DNA of 5,601 nucleotides from Nitrospira sp. (GTDB lineage: Bacteria > Nitrospirota > Nitrospiria > Nitrospirales > Nitrospiraceae). Position 1 is the first letter of the stretch; each line of letters opens with the position of its first letter. Both the position numbers and the translations under genes were made by a program. The stretch covers positions 1 to 5,601 of the forward strand of contig JANYAJ010000201.1 of the NCBI GenBank assembly GCA_025361385.1. Reading direction: 5' to 3'. Of this stretch, positions 1 to 5,601 are shown one piece after another. The notes beneath the pieces were generated by a model. It searched no databases, was not told where the DNA came from, and was given only the letters and a program-made list of their open reading frames with translations.

Positions 1-144
<144 letters not shown>

Positions 145-201
145 CTAAGTCTGTCTTTGATGATGTGGTTACGATGAATTGATGGTCTTGTCTATTTCCT
201 G

Positions 202-768
202 TCAGCTGTCGGCTCGTCCCGTTGAGATACTCACCATGGCCGCCCGTAAAATACGGTCGTGGAGGAGGTATCCCCGCTGAAACTCATCCACCACATATTG
301 CTCCGGAACTTTCTCGGACGCGACGGAGGTTACGGACTGATGAGTGGCGGGGTCGAACGGCTTGCCGATCGTCTCAATGGGCGTGACATGAAATCTCGTC
401 AAGGCTCCCGTTAACTGCTTGAGCGTGAGTTCCACGCCTTGGATGAGGACATCACTGCTGCCCCCCTCTCGTGAGGCCTTGATGGCCCGTTCGAGATTAT
501 CGACAACCGGTAAGAGCTCCTTGAGCAAGGACTCATGGCCGAACCGGATCTGGTCCCGCTGGTCCCGCTGGGTCAACCGCTTATAGTTGTCGAACTCGGC
601 TGCGAGCCGAAGATACTTGTCATTCAATCCCTTCGCCTCTTCCGCCTTTGCCGTGAGCGCCTGCTGGAGCTCTGCGACTGAGATGGGTTTCTCTGCGGTG
701 GAGGAGGTGCCCTCCGAGAAAGGATCCAAGTCGTCGATTGTATTCACGTTCTGCTGTTCTTCAGCCAT
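202..768 (-). CDS. grpE: GrpE, nucleotide exchange factor for DnaK
   Basis: GrpE is a homodimeric cytoplasmic cochaperone that opens the DnaK nucleotide cleft, releases ADP and so drives the client cycle. The 188-residue product has the usual layout: an acidic, low-complexity N-terminus (about 1-30), a long helix or coiled coil (about 31-100, with EFDNYKRLTQRD and LLKELLPVVDNLERAI), and a C-terminal beta domain (about 135-185) with KPFDPATHQSV and the signature VVDEFQRGYLLHDRILRAAM. The length is normal. The frame is open upstream to another ATG at 810, which would add 14 residues. I prefer the ATG at 766-768 because AGAGGAG sits 6 nt before it and MAEEQ-type starts are common in GrpE. It lies between coaX and dnaK. 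No hrcA or dnaJ is present here. Confidence 0.96.
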   Translation of the reverse strand: MAEEQQNVNTIDDLDPFSEGTSSTAEKPISVAELQQALTAKAEEAKGLNDKYLRLAAEFDNYKRLTQRDQRDQIRFGHESLLKELLPVVDNLERAIKASREGGSSDVLIQGVELTLKQLTGALTRFHVTPIETIGKPFDPATHQSVTSVASEKVPEQYVVDEFQRGYLLHDRILRAAMVSISTGRADS

Positions 769-774
769 GAAAAA

Positions 775-781
775 CTCCTCT
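775..781 (-). promoter_or_regulatory. Shine-Dalgarno site that sets the grpE start
   Basis: AGAGGAG on the minus strand lies 6 nt before the ATG at 768. The alternative in-frame ATG at 810 has no comparable purine-rich site before it. This decides in favour of the 188-residue protein. Confidence 0.7.
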
Positions 782-790
782 GTCCGTCTG

Positions 791-818
791 GAGATAGCCA
801 CAGGCTCCATAAAGTCAA
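791..818 (-). promoter_or_regulatory. Possible weak promoter before grpE
   Basis: On the minus strand TTGACT (813-818) is followed after 16 bp by TATCTC (791-796), with an AT-rich ATTAATT stretch just upstream of the -35-like box. Transcription from it would begin roughly 10-20 nt before the ribosome-binding site. The -10 match is poor (3 of 6 to TATAAT) and the leader would be very short, so this is only a candidate for independent expression of grpE-dnaK. No CIRCE inverted repeat is seen, and there is no convincing sigma-32 promoter. Confidence 0.2.
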
Positions 819-859
819 CGGGGCCCAGAACAATTAATTACTTGTGCATGGGATGGCGG

Positions 860-1651
860 TTAGACCGGCAGGGAAGGCAAGGACGCACCCTGGGCTCGTC
901 GATAGAGGAGTTCAAGCCCTTCTAGCGTGAGGAGGGGTTCGATCTTTTGGATTGAAGTCGTTTCCGAAGCCAGAATGGAGCTGAGCCCTCCGGTGCCGAT
1001 GACATAGGTCGACCGTCCGAGTTCCTGTTCCATTCGCCGGACGACGGTATCGACCAGTCCGGCATAGCCGAATAAGAGCCCGGCTTGAATGCTGCTGGCG
1101 GTGTCGGTGCCGATCACGGTCTTGGGCCTGATCAATTCCACTTTGGCCAGTTTGGCGGCGCGTGCGAAAAGCGCTTCCGCCGAGATTCCGAGGCCAGGGG
1201 CGATGTCGCCTCCGAGGTAGTGGCCTTCTGCCGTGATAGCACAAAAGGTGGTGGCGGTTCCAAAGTCGACGATGATGAGGTCTCGGCGATATTTATGATA
1301 GGCGGCGGCGGCGTTGACCAGCCGGTCGCTGCCGATCTCTTTTGGATTATCGTAACGGAGGGTGAGGCCCGTGTCCGTATTCGAGGAGACCACCAGGGCG
1401 CGCTGATAAAAGTATTGTTCCAGCATCTGTTCGACAGTCTCGGTCAACGCCGGGACGACGCTGGAGACGATGGCGCCGGTGAGACGTTGCGTAGGAATTC
1501 CTGCTGCCGCGAGGAGATTGGCAAAGAGAATGCCGTATTCGTCGGACGTTTTTTTGACGTCCGTGGCGATTCGCCAATGCGCTGCCAGGGTGCGGTCTTC
1601 ATAGACCCCCCAGACAATGTTGGTGTTGCCGATATCGACGACGAGGAGCAT
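860..1651 (-). CDS. coaX: Type III pantothenate kinase
   Basis: CoaX phosphorylates pantothenate to 4'-phosphopantothenate, the first step of coenzyme A synthesis, in the cytoplasm. The type III family belongs to the ASKHA fold, usually needs a monovalent cation and is not inhibited by CoA (family knowledge). The 263-residue product is full length. It shows the N-terminal phosphate loop DIGNTN (6-11), the pantothenate-site block YDNPKEIGSDR (100-110) with the expected catalytic aspartate at 109, the second phosphate motif VDFGTATTF (128-136), GGDIAPGLGIS (147-157), and the adenosine motif IGTGGLSS (218-225). An in-frame TAG lies shortly upstream, so the ATG at 1651 is the only sensible start. 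Its Shine-Dalgarno is weak (AGG, 1656-1658). It follows birA after a 269-nt repeat-rich gap, so it may have its own promoter, although none is convincing. Confidence 0.95.
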   Translation of the reverse strand: MLLVVDIGNTNIVWGVYEDRTLAAHWRIATDVKKTSDEYGILFANLLAAAGIPTQRLTGAIVSSVVPALTETVEQMLEQYFYQRALVVSSNTDTGLTLRYDNPKEIGSDRLVNAAAAYHKYRRDLIIVDFGTATTFCAITAEGHYLGGDIAPGLGISAEALFARAAKLAKVELIRPKTVIGTDTASSIQAGLLFGYAGLVDTVVRRMEQELGRSTYVIGTGGLSSILASETTSIQKIEPLLTLEGLELLYRRAQGASLPSLPV

Positions 1652-1684
1652 GGGCCTATTGTACGTTTGGGGTAATGGATTTGG

Positions 1685-1920
1685 CTAGCAGGTTGCGAAA
1701 AAACAATGCTGGTTCGCCTGAAATTCAAAAGTTTGTATGTTTGGATATCGAGACACGACTTTCAGGCTGCTCAAAAAGTTCGTCCAACAAGGCTGCAGCG
1801 AGGGAACAATTGAGCTTTGAACGATGAACGAGGACCGCTGAAGAGGCCATCATTTCCCTCTTCATCGTTCATCGCTCACCGTTCAGCGTTTCTCGACTGG
1901 CGGGCTGTTGCAACATCCTG
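1685..1920. repeat. Repeat-rich birA-coaX intergenic region, mosaic of short repeats
   Basis: This gap carries no plausible gene. Three related motifs are visible: CAGGTTGCGAAAAAA (1689-1703), a direct copy CAGGCTGCTCAAAAA (1763-1777) matching at 12 of 15 positions, and a weaker inverted copy at the right edge, CAGGATGTTGCAACA on the minus strand (1906-1920, 10 of 15 to the second copy). The right-edge copy starts directly after the birA stop codon and contains the perfect palindrome TGTTGCAACA (1906-1915). The block GGCTGCTCAAAAAGTTCGTCC (1765-1785) and the following AAGGCTGCAGCGAG resemble a dispersed intergenic repeat I recall from Nitrospira genomes; that recollection is unverified. The region looks like degraded repeat elements, with no transposase or clear target duplication. 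Confidence 0.5.
1811..1895. repeat. Inverted pair of degenerate 7-bp repeat arrays
   Basis: From 1811 the plus strand reads TGAGCTT, TGAACGA, TGAACGA, GGACCGC, TGAAGAG in a strict 7-bp register. From 1861 it reads TTCATCG, TTCATCG, CTCACCG, TTCAGCG, TTTCTCG, again at 7 bp, which is the same type of unit in the opposite orientation. The arms 1819-1834 and 1862-1877 are complementary at 14 of 16 positions. A competing perfect 8-bp stem joins 1839-1846 with 1857-1864 across a 10-nt loop. The transcript could fold into a hairpin between birA and coaX. It lacks a run of U after the stem, so it is not a standard terminator. Confidence 0.65.
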
Positions 1921-2760
1921 TCAGGTTCTTACGTGGATAATGTCAGCGACGCGAAGATGTAGGATTACCGGCTTCTTTGATCCTGGTTGGGTCTCATCCG
2001 GTCGTAGCATCAAGGCTCCGTCCTGGCCGATTCCTTCGGCAACTCCCACGCAGAGATCTCCGTTGGCCAAGATGGCCTTGACTCGCTGTCCGATGGTCGA
2101 GCAGCGCTGCTGATAGGCCAACGAAAGCCGACTGGTTCCGTGGAGAGCCAACTCCTCAATGCAATGTTCAAGTTCAAGGAGGAGTTGGGCGAGGAGCCGA
2201 TTGCGGTCAACGACTCGTTGCTGCTCGTGCCAGATCGACGTGGCAGTTTCGCGAAGTTCTTCCGGCCAATCCTGCTGTTCGACATTGACGTTGAGCCCGA
2301 TCCCGATCACCTGGAATGGCGTTGACCCTGTCCCGGCGCCGCTCTCGCAGAGGATTCCGCCGATTTTCCGTTCCGAAATGAGAAGATCGTTGGGCCATTT
2401 CACGGAGACGTGGATGGACGAGACGGCTTCAATCGCTTCGGCGGCGGCGAGAGCAGAGATGAGCGGGAGCCAGGAGAGCCATTCCGTGAGGCGCTCCGGT
2501 GGGCGTACGGCTTTGAGGATGGCGGAGCAATAGAGATTAGAGCCTGGCGGAGAAAACCAGGTTCGGGCGAGCCTCCCGCGGCCGGCGGACTGGCTGTCGG
2601 CGACGACGACCGTGCCATGCTCCACGTTTGCTTGTGCGAGGCGAACCGCTTCTCGATTTGTTGAAGGTATGGAGTCGAACAGTTCGATGCGACGCCCCAG
2701 CCAGGAGGTCGATAGGGTGCTTTGGATCGTATTTCGAGTGAGGGGTGGCGAAGGTTGCAC
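1921..2760 (-). CDS. birA: Biotin--[acetyl-CoA-carboxylase] ligase, monofunctional
   Basis: This enzyme makes biotinyl-AMP from biotin and ATP and transfers biotin to a lysine of the biotin carboxyl carrier protein of acetyl-CoA carboxylase and related enzymes. The 279-residue product has the ligase core: substrate motif STN (33-35), the biotin/AMP loop GRGRLARTW (60-68), KWPNDLL (121-127), the active-site segment KIGGIL (132-137, with the expected catalytic lysine nearby), GIGLNVN (153-159), and a small C-terminal domain (about 225-279). There is no N-terminal winged-helix DNA-binding domain, so it should not act as a biotin-operon repressor. The start is GTG at 2758-2760; an in-frame TAA two codons upstream excludes anything longer, and AGGT at 2766-2769 is a modest Shine-Dalgarno. 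One small oddity is alanine where the loop usually has a second glycine (GRGRLA rather than GRGRxG). It lies between nadC and coaX, a grouping of cofactor genes. Confidence 0.94.
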   Translation of the reverse strand: MQPSPPLTRNTIQSTLSTSWLGRRIELFDSIPSTNREAVRLAQANVEHGTVVVADSQSAGRGRLARTWFSPPGSNLYCSAILKAVRPPERLTEWLSWLPLISALAAAEAIEAVSSIHVSVKWPNDLLISERKIGGILCESGAGTGSTPFQVIGIGLNVNVEQQDWPEELRETATSIWHEQQRVVDRNRLLAQLLLELEHCIEELALHGTSRLSLAYQQRCSTIGQRVKAILANGDLCVGVAEGIGQDGALMLRPDETQPGSKKPVILHLRVADIIHVRT

Positions 2761-2812
2761 TGGTTACCTAAGAGGATGCTGATGACATCGCTTGCCTAGG
2801 AAGGCCGTTATT

Positions 2813-2886
2813 CGTGAAACGTGAGATGTAGGAATGTCGAAAGCTGTTCATTCAAAAACTTAACCTTTCACGGTTTACGTTTTACC
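2813..2886. repeat. Inverted heptad arrays in the nadC-birA gap, overlapping the nadC 3' end
   Basis: The plus strand carries CGTGAAA, CGTGAGA, TGTAGGA from 2813 and, in the opposite sense, CTTAACC, TTTCACG, GTTTACG, TTTTACC from 2859, both in 7-bp register. CGTGAAA (2813-2819) and TTTCACG (2866-2872) are exact reverse complements, and the second array resembles a decayed copy of the first. On the minus strand the second array offers TAA, TAA and TGA at 7-nt steps, so stops in all three frames; the TGA is the nadC stop codon. The unit is close to the TGAACGA-type heptad in the birA-coaX gap. No terminator-like stem and U-run is present. Confidence 0.6.
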
Positions 2887-3761
2887 TTCGACGAACGGCC
2901 GTGTCGATGTTGTTCGAGCTCCAGGCTGAGTGTTGCGGCGGGAGCTGAATGGGTGAGAGCGCCGATGGAGATACGATCCGGGCCTGCTTCCGCCATCGCA
3001 CGCACATTGCTCAAGGTGATTCCACCTGAGACTTCCACCAGTGCATGGCCCTTGATCAGCTTGACGGCGCGACGCACCATGGTCGGGGTCATGTTATCCA
3101 GCAAAATGATGTCGACCTGCTCTGTCAGGGCCTGTTTCACCTCCGCTAAGGATTCCACTTCCACAATCACGGTCATGCCGCGCGGGGCCTTGGCGTTGGC
3201 CTTGCGGCAGGCCATTTTTATGGGGGTAGCCGTTCGGTGTAGGAGGGCCAGATGATTGTCCTTGATAAGGATGCCGTCGCTGAGAGACGGGCGGTGATTC
3301 GTGCCTCCGCCAAGGAGGACTGCCCATTTCTGTAGCGCCCGCAAGCCGGGGGTTGTTTTTCTCGTATCCAGAATGCTGACCGGGTATCCGTGAACGGCAT
3401 CGCAAAATTGGCTCGTCAAGGTGGCAATACCGGAGAGGTGTTGGAGAAAGTTTAAGGCGACTCGTTCCGCCGTGAGGATGGATCGCCCGTCGCCTTCGAT
3501 CTGGAGGAGACAGTCTCCATCCTCTGCCTGTTCCCCATCCTGGCGGTGAATAGTCAGGCTGAGAGTTGGATCTACGGTTCGAAAAGTTTGCAGGGCTGCG
3601 GCGAGGCCTGCGACCACCAGCGATTGCTGAGCGACGATCCGTGCGCGCGCCGGAACCTGAGAGGGAAAGAGGACGGCGGTCGTGACGTCGCCATGTGGGA
3701 GATCTTCTTGAAGTGCCAGCCTGACGGCGCGGCCTATGTCGGCAACCGGAGGCCTGACCAT
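2868..3761 (-). CDS. nadC: Nicotinate-nucleotide pyrophosphorylase (quinolinate phosphoribosyltransferase)
   Basis: NadC converts quinolinate and PRPP to nicotinate mononucleotide, CO2 and pyrophosphate, the step where de novo NAD synthesis joins the common pathway. The 297-residue product is full length (family about 275-300) and rich in signature residues: EDLPHGDVTT (19-28), ERVALNFLQHLSGIAT (99-114), DTRKTTPGLR (132-141) with basic residues for the substrate carboxylates, GGGTNHR (151-157), LIKDNH (165-170), EVE (201-203), LLDN (220-223), EVSGG (243-247) and GALTHS (267-272). The ATG lies 3 nt after the valS stop, with only a GGGA at 3771-3774 inside valS as a possible Shine-Dalgarno, so translational coupling to valS is likely. 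The last residues, KVKRKP and the stop, are encoded by heptad-repeat sequence and are probably a non-catalytic tail. Confidence 0.96.
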   Translation of the reverse strand: MVRPPVADIGRAVRLALQEDLPHGDVTTAVLFPSQVPARARIVAQQSLVVAGLAAALQTFRTVDPTLSLTIHRQDGEQAEDGDCLLQIEGDGRSILTAERVALNFLQHLSGIATLTSQFCDAVHGYPVSILDTRKTTPGLRALQKWAVLLGGGTNHRPSLSDGILIKDNHLALLHRTATPIKMACRKANAKAPRGMTVIVEVESLAEVKQALTEQVDIILLDNMTPTMVRRAVKLIKGHALVEVSGGITLSNVRAMAEAGPDRISIGALTHSAPAATLSLELEQHRHGRSSKVKRKP

Positions 3762-3764
3762 GGG

Positions 3765-5601
3765 TTATGTTCCCAACATGGCACGCAACTGCTGTTCGCT
3801 GTTGGCCAGCATTGCTTGATCCCGGCGGAGGCTTGCCAGGCGATCCTGGTGATCGGTAATCACTTCCGGTGGAGCTTTGGCGGTAAATTCCTGATTGCGC
3901 AGTTTTCCTTCCAGCCGATCCATCTCCTTCGTCTGCTCCGATTGTTGCTTGAGCAGACGGTCCAGTGCTTTGTTGAGATCCACATCGCCTGCCACCACGA
4001 TGCCGACGGATAAGCCTTCGGTGATGAGCCGGAGCAGATTGTTGGTTGGCCAGGTCGTGGTCGGTGTCAGATCGACCGTGCCGCGGCCGAGATGGGCGAG
4101 GTAGCTCCGGAGTTGATCCAGGTGTTCCTGACGCGTCGGTTCATCATGCGCGACGTAGAACGTAATCTGTTGTCCCGGTGGATAGTTCAAGAGCATGCGG
4201 GACGAGCGGACCAGGCCGATGGTCTGTTCGAGCAACGTAAACCGGCGATCCATCTCCGGCGCAATCCAGGTCGCCTCAGCGGTGGGGTACTGCTGAACCA
4301 CGATGCTCTCACCTTGGTGTGGAAGCGTCTGCCAGATCTCTTCCGTCAGAAAGGGCATGAACGGATGCAGTAAGCGCATCGTGGTTTCGAGCGTGTCGAC
4401 GAGCGTTTGCCTGGTTCCTGGCGCGTCAGGGCTCGCCGGGTTTTGCAACGTCGGTTTGATCAGTTCGAGGTACCAATCGCAGTACTCGTGCCAGATGAAT
4501 TGGTACAGGGCATTGGCCGCGCGATCGAACCGATAGGCCTCTAATTCAGATGTCACAAGCTGGATCGTTTGATTGAGACGACTCAAAATCCAGCGGTCGG
4601 GGAAGGTCCGTTCTATCGGTGCGTTGGCCGTTCGTGGCCCATCGAGATTCATGAGGCTGAAACGAGCGGCATTCCAGATCTTGTTGGCGAAGTTGCGATA
4701 GCCTTCAATCCGTTCTTCCGCGAGTTTGATGTCTCGACCTGGTGAGGCCATCGCGGCCAGCGTGAAGCGGAGGGCATCGGTGCCGAATTGCTCCATTACA
4801 TGCAGAGGATCGATGACGTTGCCTTTCGATTTGCTCATCTTCTGCCCTTCGGCATCCCGTACGAGGGCATGGATGTACACATCCCGGAAGGGCACATCGC
4901 CCATGAATTTCAGACCCATCATGATCATGCGCGCGACCCAGAAGAAGAGAATGTCGAGTCCGGTCACGAGCGTCGAGGTCGGGTAATAGGTTTTGAGCTC
5001 CACCGTCTGCTCGGGCCATCCCAGGGTCGAGAAGGGCCAAAGGGCCGATGAGAACCAGGTGTCGAGGACGTCGGGATCGCGGATGAAATCATGGCTTCCA
5101 CATGTCGGGCAGGTCGAGGGCGCAGATTTTCCGACAATCGGTGTGGCGCCTTGGAGAATCGTCAGTCGTGGGGCTCGCGTGGCTGAAGCCGTCGCAGCGG
5201 CTCCTTCAACGATCAAGTCCTTGTTACACGTCCGGCAATACCAGGCGGGAATCTGGTGTCCCCACCAGATCTGGCGTGAGATGCACCAGTCTTTGATGTC
5301 CCTCATCCATCCCAGGTAGTTGTTTGTCCAGCCTTCCGGGAGGAGGCGGATGCGGCCGTCCACCACTGCCTGGATGGCCGGCTCGGCGAGGGGTTTGACC
5401 TTTACGAACCATTGTGGAGACAGGTACGGCTCGACCACCGTCTTGCAGCGGTAGCATTTTCCAATGGCCATCTTGTGGTCGTCGACTTTCGTAAGGAGCT
5501 CACGGTCTTTCAGTAGTTGCTCAGTCTTGGCCCGGGCTTTGATGGCGGGAAGGGTTGCGATGGCGTCAATGACATTTGCTTCGACTTCGGCGGCGATCAG
5601 T
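3765..5601 (-). CDS. valS: Valyl-tRNA synthetase, C-terminal 611 residues (5' end outside window)
   Basis: ValRS is a class I synthetase that charges tRNA-Val with valine and edits mischarged threonine. The frame is open to the right edge, so the N-terminal third with the HIGH motif and most of the editing domain is missing; an internal ATG at 5471 is not the start. Visible parts in order are CYRCK (near 5440-5455), SPQWFVKVKPLAEPA, DWCISRQIWWGHQIPAWYC, zinc-knuckle pairs CRTC and CPTC, DTWFSSALWPFSTLGWP (5013-5063), the catalytic loop KMSKSKGNVIDP with KMSKS at 4827-4841, the helical anticodon-binding domain with EYCDWYLELIKP, PFMPFLTEEIW, and a C-terminal tRNA-binding coiled coil (3768-3977). 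Between CRTC and CPTC lies an alanine-rich stretch that seems longer than usual. nadC follows 3 nt after the stop, which suggests one transcript. Confidence 0.97.
   Translation of the reverse strand, partial: LIAAEVEANVIDAIATLPAIKARAKTEQLLKDRELLTKVDDHKMAIGKCYRCKTVVEPYLSPQWFVKVKPLAEPAIQAVVDGRIRLLPEGWTNNYLGWMRDIKDWCISRQIWWGHQIPAWYCRTCNKDLIVEGAAATASATRAPRLTILQGATPIVGKSAPSTCPTCGSHDFIRDPDVLDTWFSSALWPFSTLGWPEQTVELKTYYPTSTLVTGLDILFFWVARMIMMGLKFMGDVPFRDVYIHALVRDAEGQKMSKSKGNVIDPLHVMEQFGTDALRFTLAAMASPGRDIKLAEERIEGYRNFANKIWNAARFSLMNLDGPRTANAPIERTFPDRWILSRLNQTIQLVTSELEAYRFDRAANALYQFIWHEYCDWYLELIKPTLQNPASPDAPGTRQTLVDTLETTMRLLHPFMPFLTEEIWQTLPHQGESIVVQQYPTAEATWIAPEMDRRFTLLEQTIGLVRSSRMLLNYPPGQQITFYVAHDEPTRQEHLDQLRSYLAHLGRGTVDLTPTTTWPTNNLLRLITEGLSVGIVVAGDVDLNKALDRLLKQQSEQTKEMDRLEGKLRNQEFTAKAPPEVITDHQDRLASLRRDQAMLANSEQQLRAMLGT

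Noticed and set aside
551..568. A perfect tandem 9-bp duplication in grpE giving QRDQRD.
   Set aside because: The helix aligns without a gap to GrpE from E. coli as I recall it, so there is no insertion. The repeat is probably a codon-level coincidence in a charged coiled coil.
769..810. A longer grpE starting at the ATG at 810, adding 14 residues.
   Set aside because: The ATG at 768 has AGAGGAG at the right distance and a typical GrpE N-terminus, while the ATG at 810 has no ribosome-binding site. The added residues do not resemble GrpE.
1085..1675. A 196-codon open frame on the plus strand.
   Set aside because: It lies fully antisense to coaX, is rich in Gly and Asp as expected from the complement of GC-rich coding DNA, and matches no family I recognise.
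1839..1864. An intrinsic terminator based on the perfect 8-bp stem TGAAGAGG / CCTCTTCA.
   Set aside because: On the minus strand the stem is not followed by a U-run, the loop is 10 nt and the stem is not GC-rich. It competes with the larger heptad pairing.
2838..2855. A small inverted repeat GAATG / CATTC in the nadC-birA gap.
   Set aside because: Only 5 bp are paired and no terminator tract or known site is nearby, so it cannot be separated from chance.
2761..2867. A promoter for birA (TTGAAT with TACATC 19 bp downstream on the minus strand).
   Set aside because: The spacing is too long and the -10 match poor; comparable matches are expected by chance in AT-richer intergenic DNA.
3546..4013. 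A 155-codon open frame on the plus strand across the nadC-valS junction.
   Set aside because: It is antisense to two genes with full sets of family motifs. It has no good ribosome-binding site and no recognisable domain.

Overview
The window is the inside of a bacterial housekeeping gene cluster in which every gene lies on the minus strand. In order of transcription (right to left) it holds valS (valyl-tRNA synthetase, 5' end cut by the window edge), nadC (quinolinate phosphoribosyltransferase), birA (biotin-protein ligase without a DNA-binding domain), coaX (type III pantothenate kinase), grpE (nucleotide exchange factor) and dnaK (first 42 codons only). All six are recognised from family motifs and none looks broken. 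The GC-rich codon use, the gene order and the style of the intergenic repeats suggest a Nitrospira-like member of the Nitrospirota. That placement is an inference from memory and was not tested by a search.

Layout: 3765-5601 is valS, from the end of the editing region through the KMSKS loop and anticodon-binding domain to the C-terminal coiled coil. nadC follows after only 3 nt and is probably translationally coupled to it. A 107-nt gap separates nadC from birA, and a 269-nt gap separates birA from coaX. Both gaps hold degenerate 7-bp repeats arranged head to head, and the larger one also holds pieces resembling a dispersed repeat. coaX is followed after 91 nt by grpE and, after 75 nt, by dnaK. 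The last two each have a strong Shine-Dalgarno site. No stretch over 300 nt lacks a gene, and I found no RNA gene, CRISPR array, insertion sequence or clear intrinsic terminator.

Functionally, nadC, birA and coaX supply or attach three cofactors: NAD, biotin and coenzyme A. valS serves translation, and grpE/dnaK serve protein folding. No CIRCE operator, hrcA or dnaJ is visible. I found no novel defence, mobile or secretion system. The most unusual content is the pair of inverted heptad-repeat arrays between the cofactor genes, one of which supplies the stop codon and C-terminal tail of nadC.
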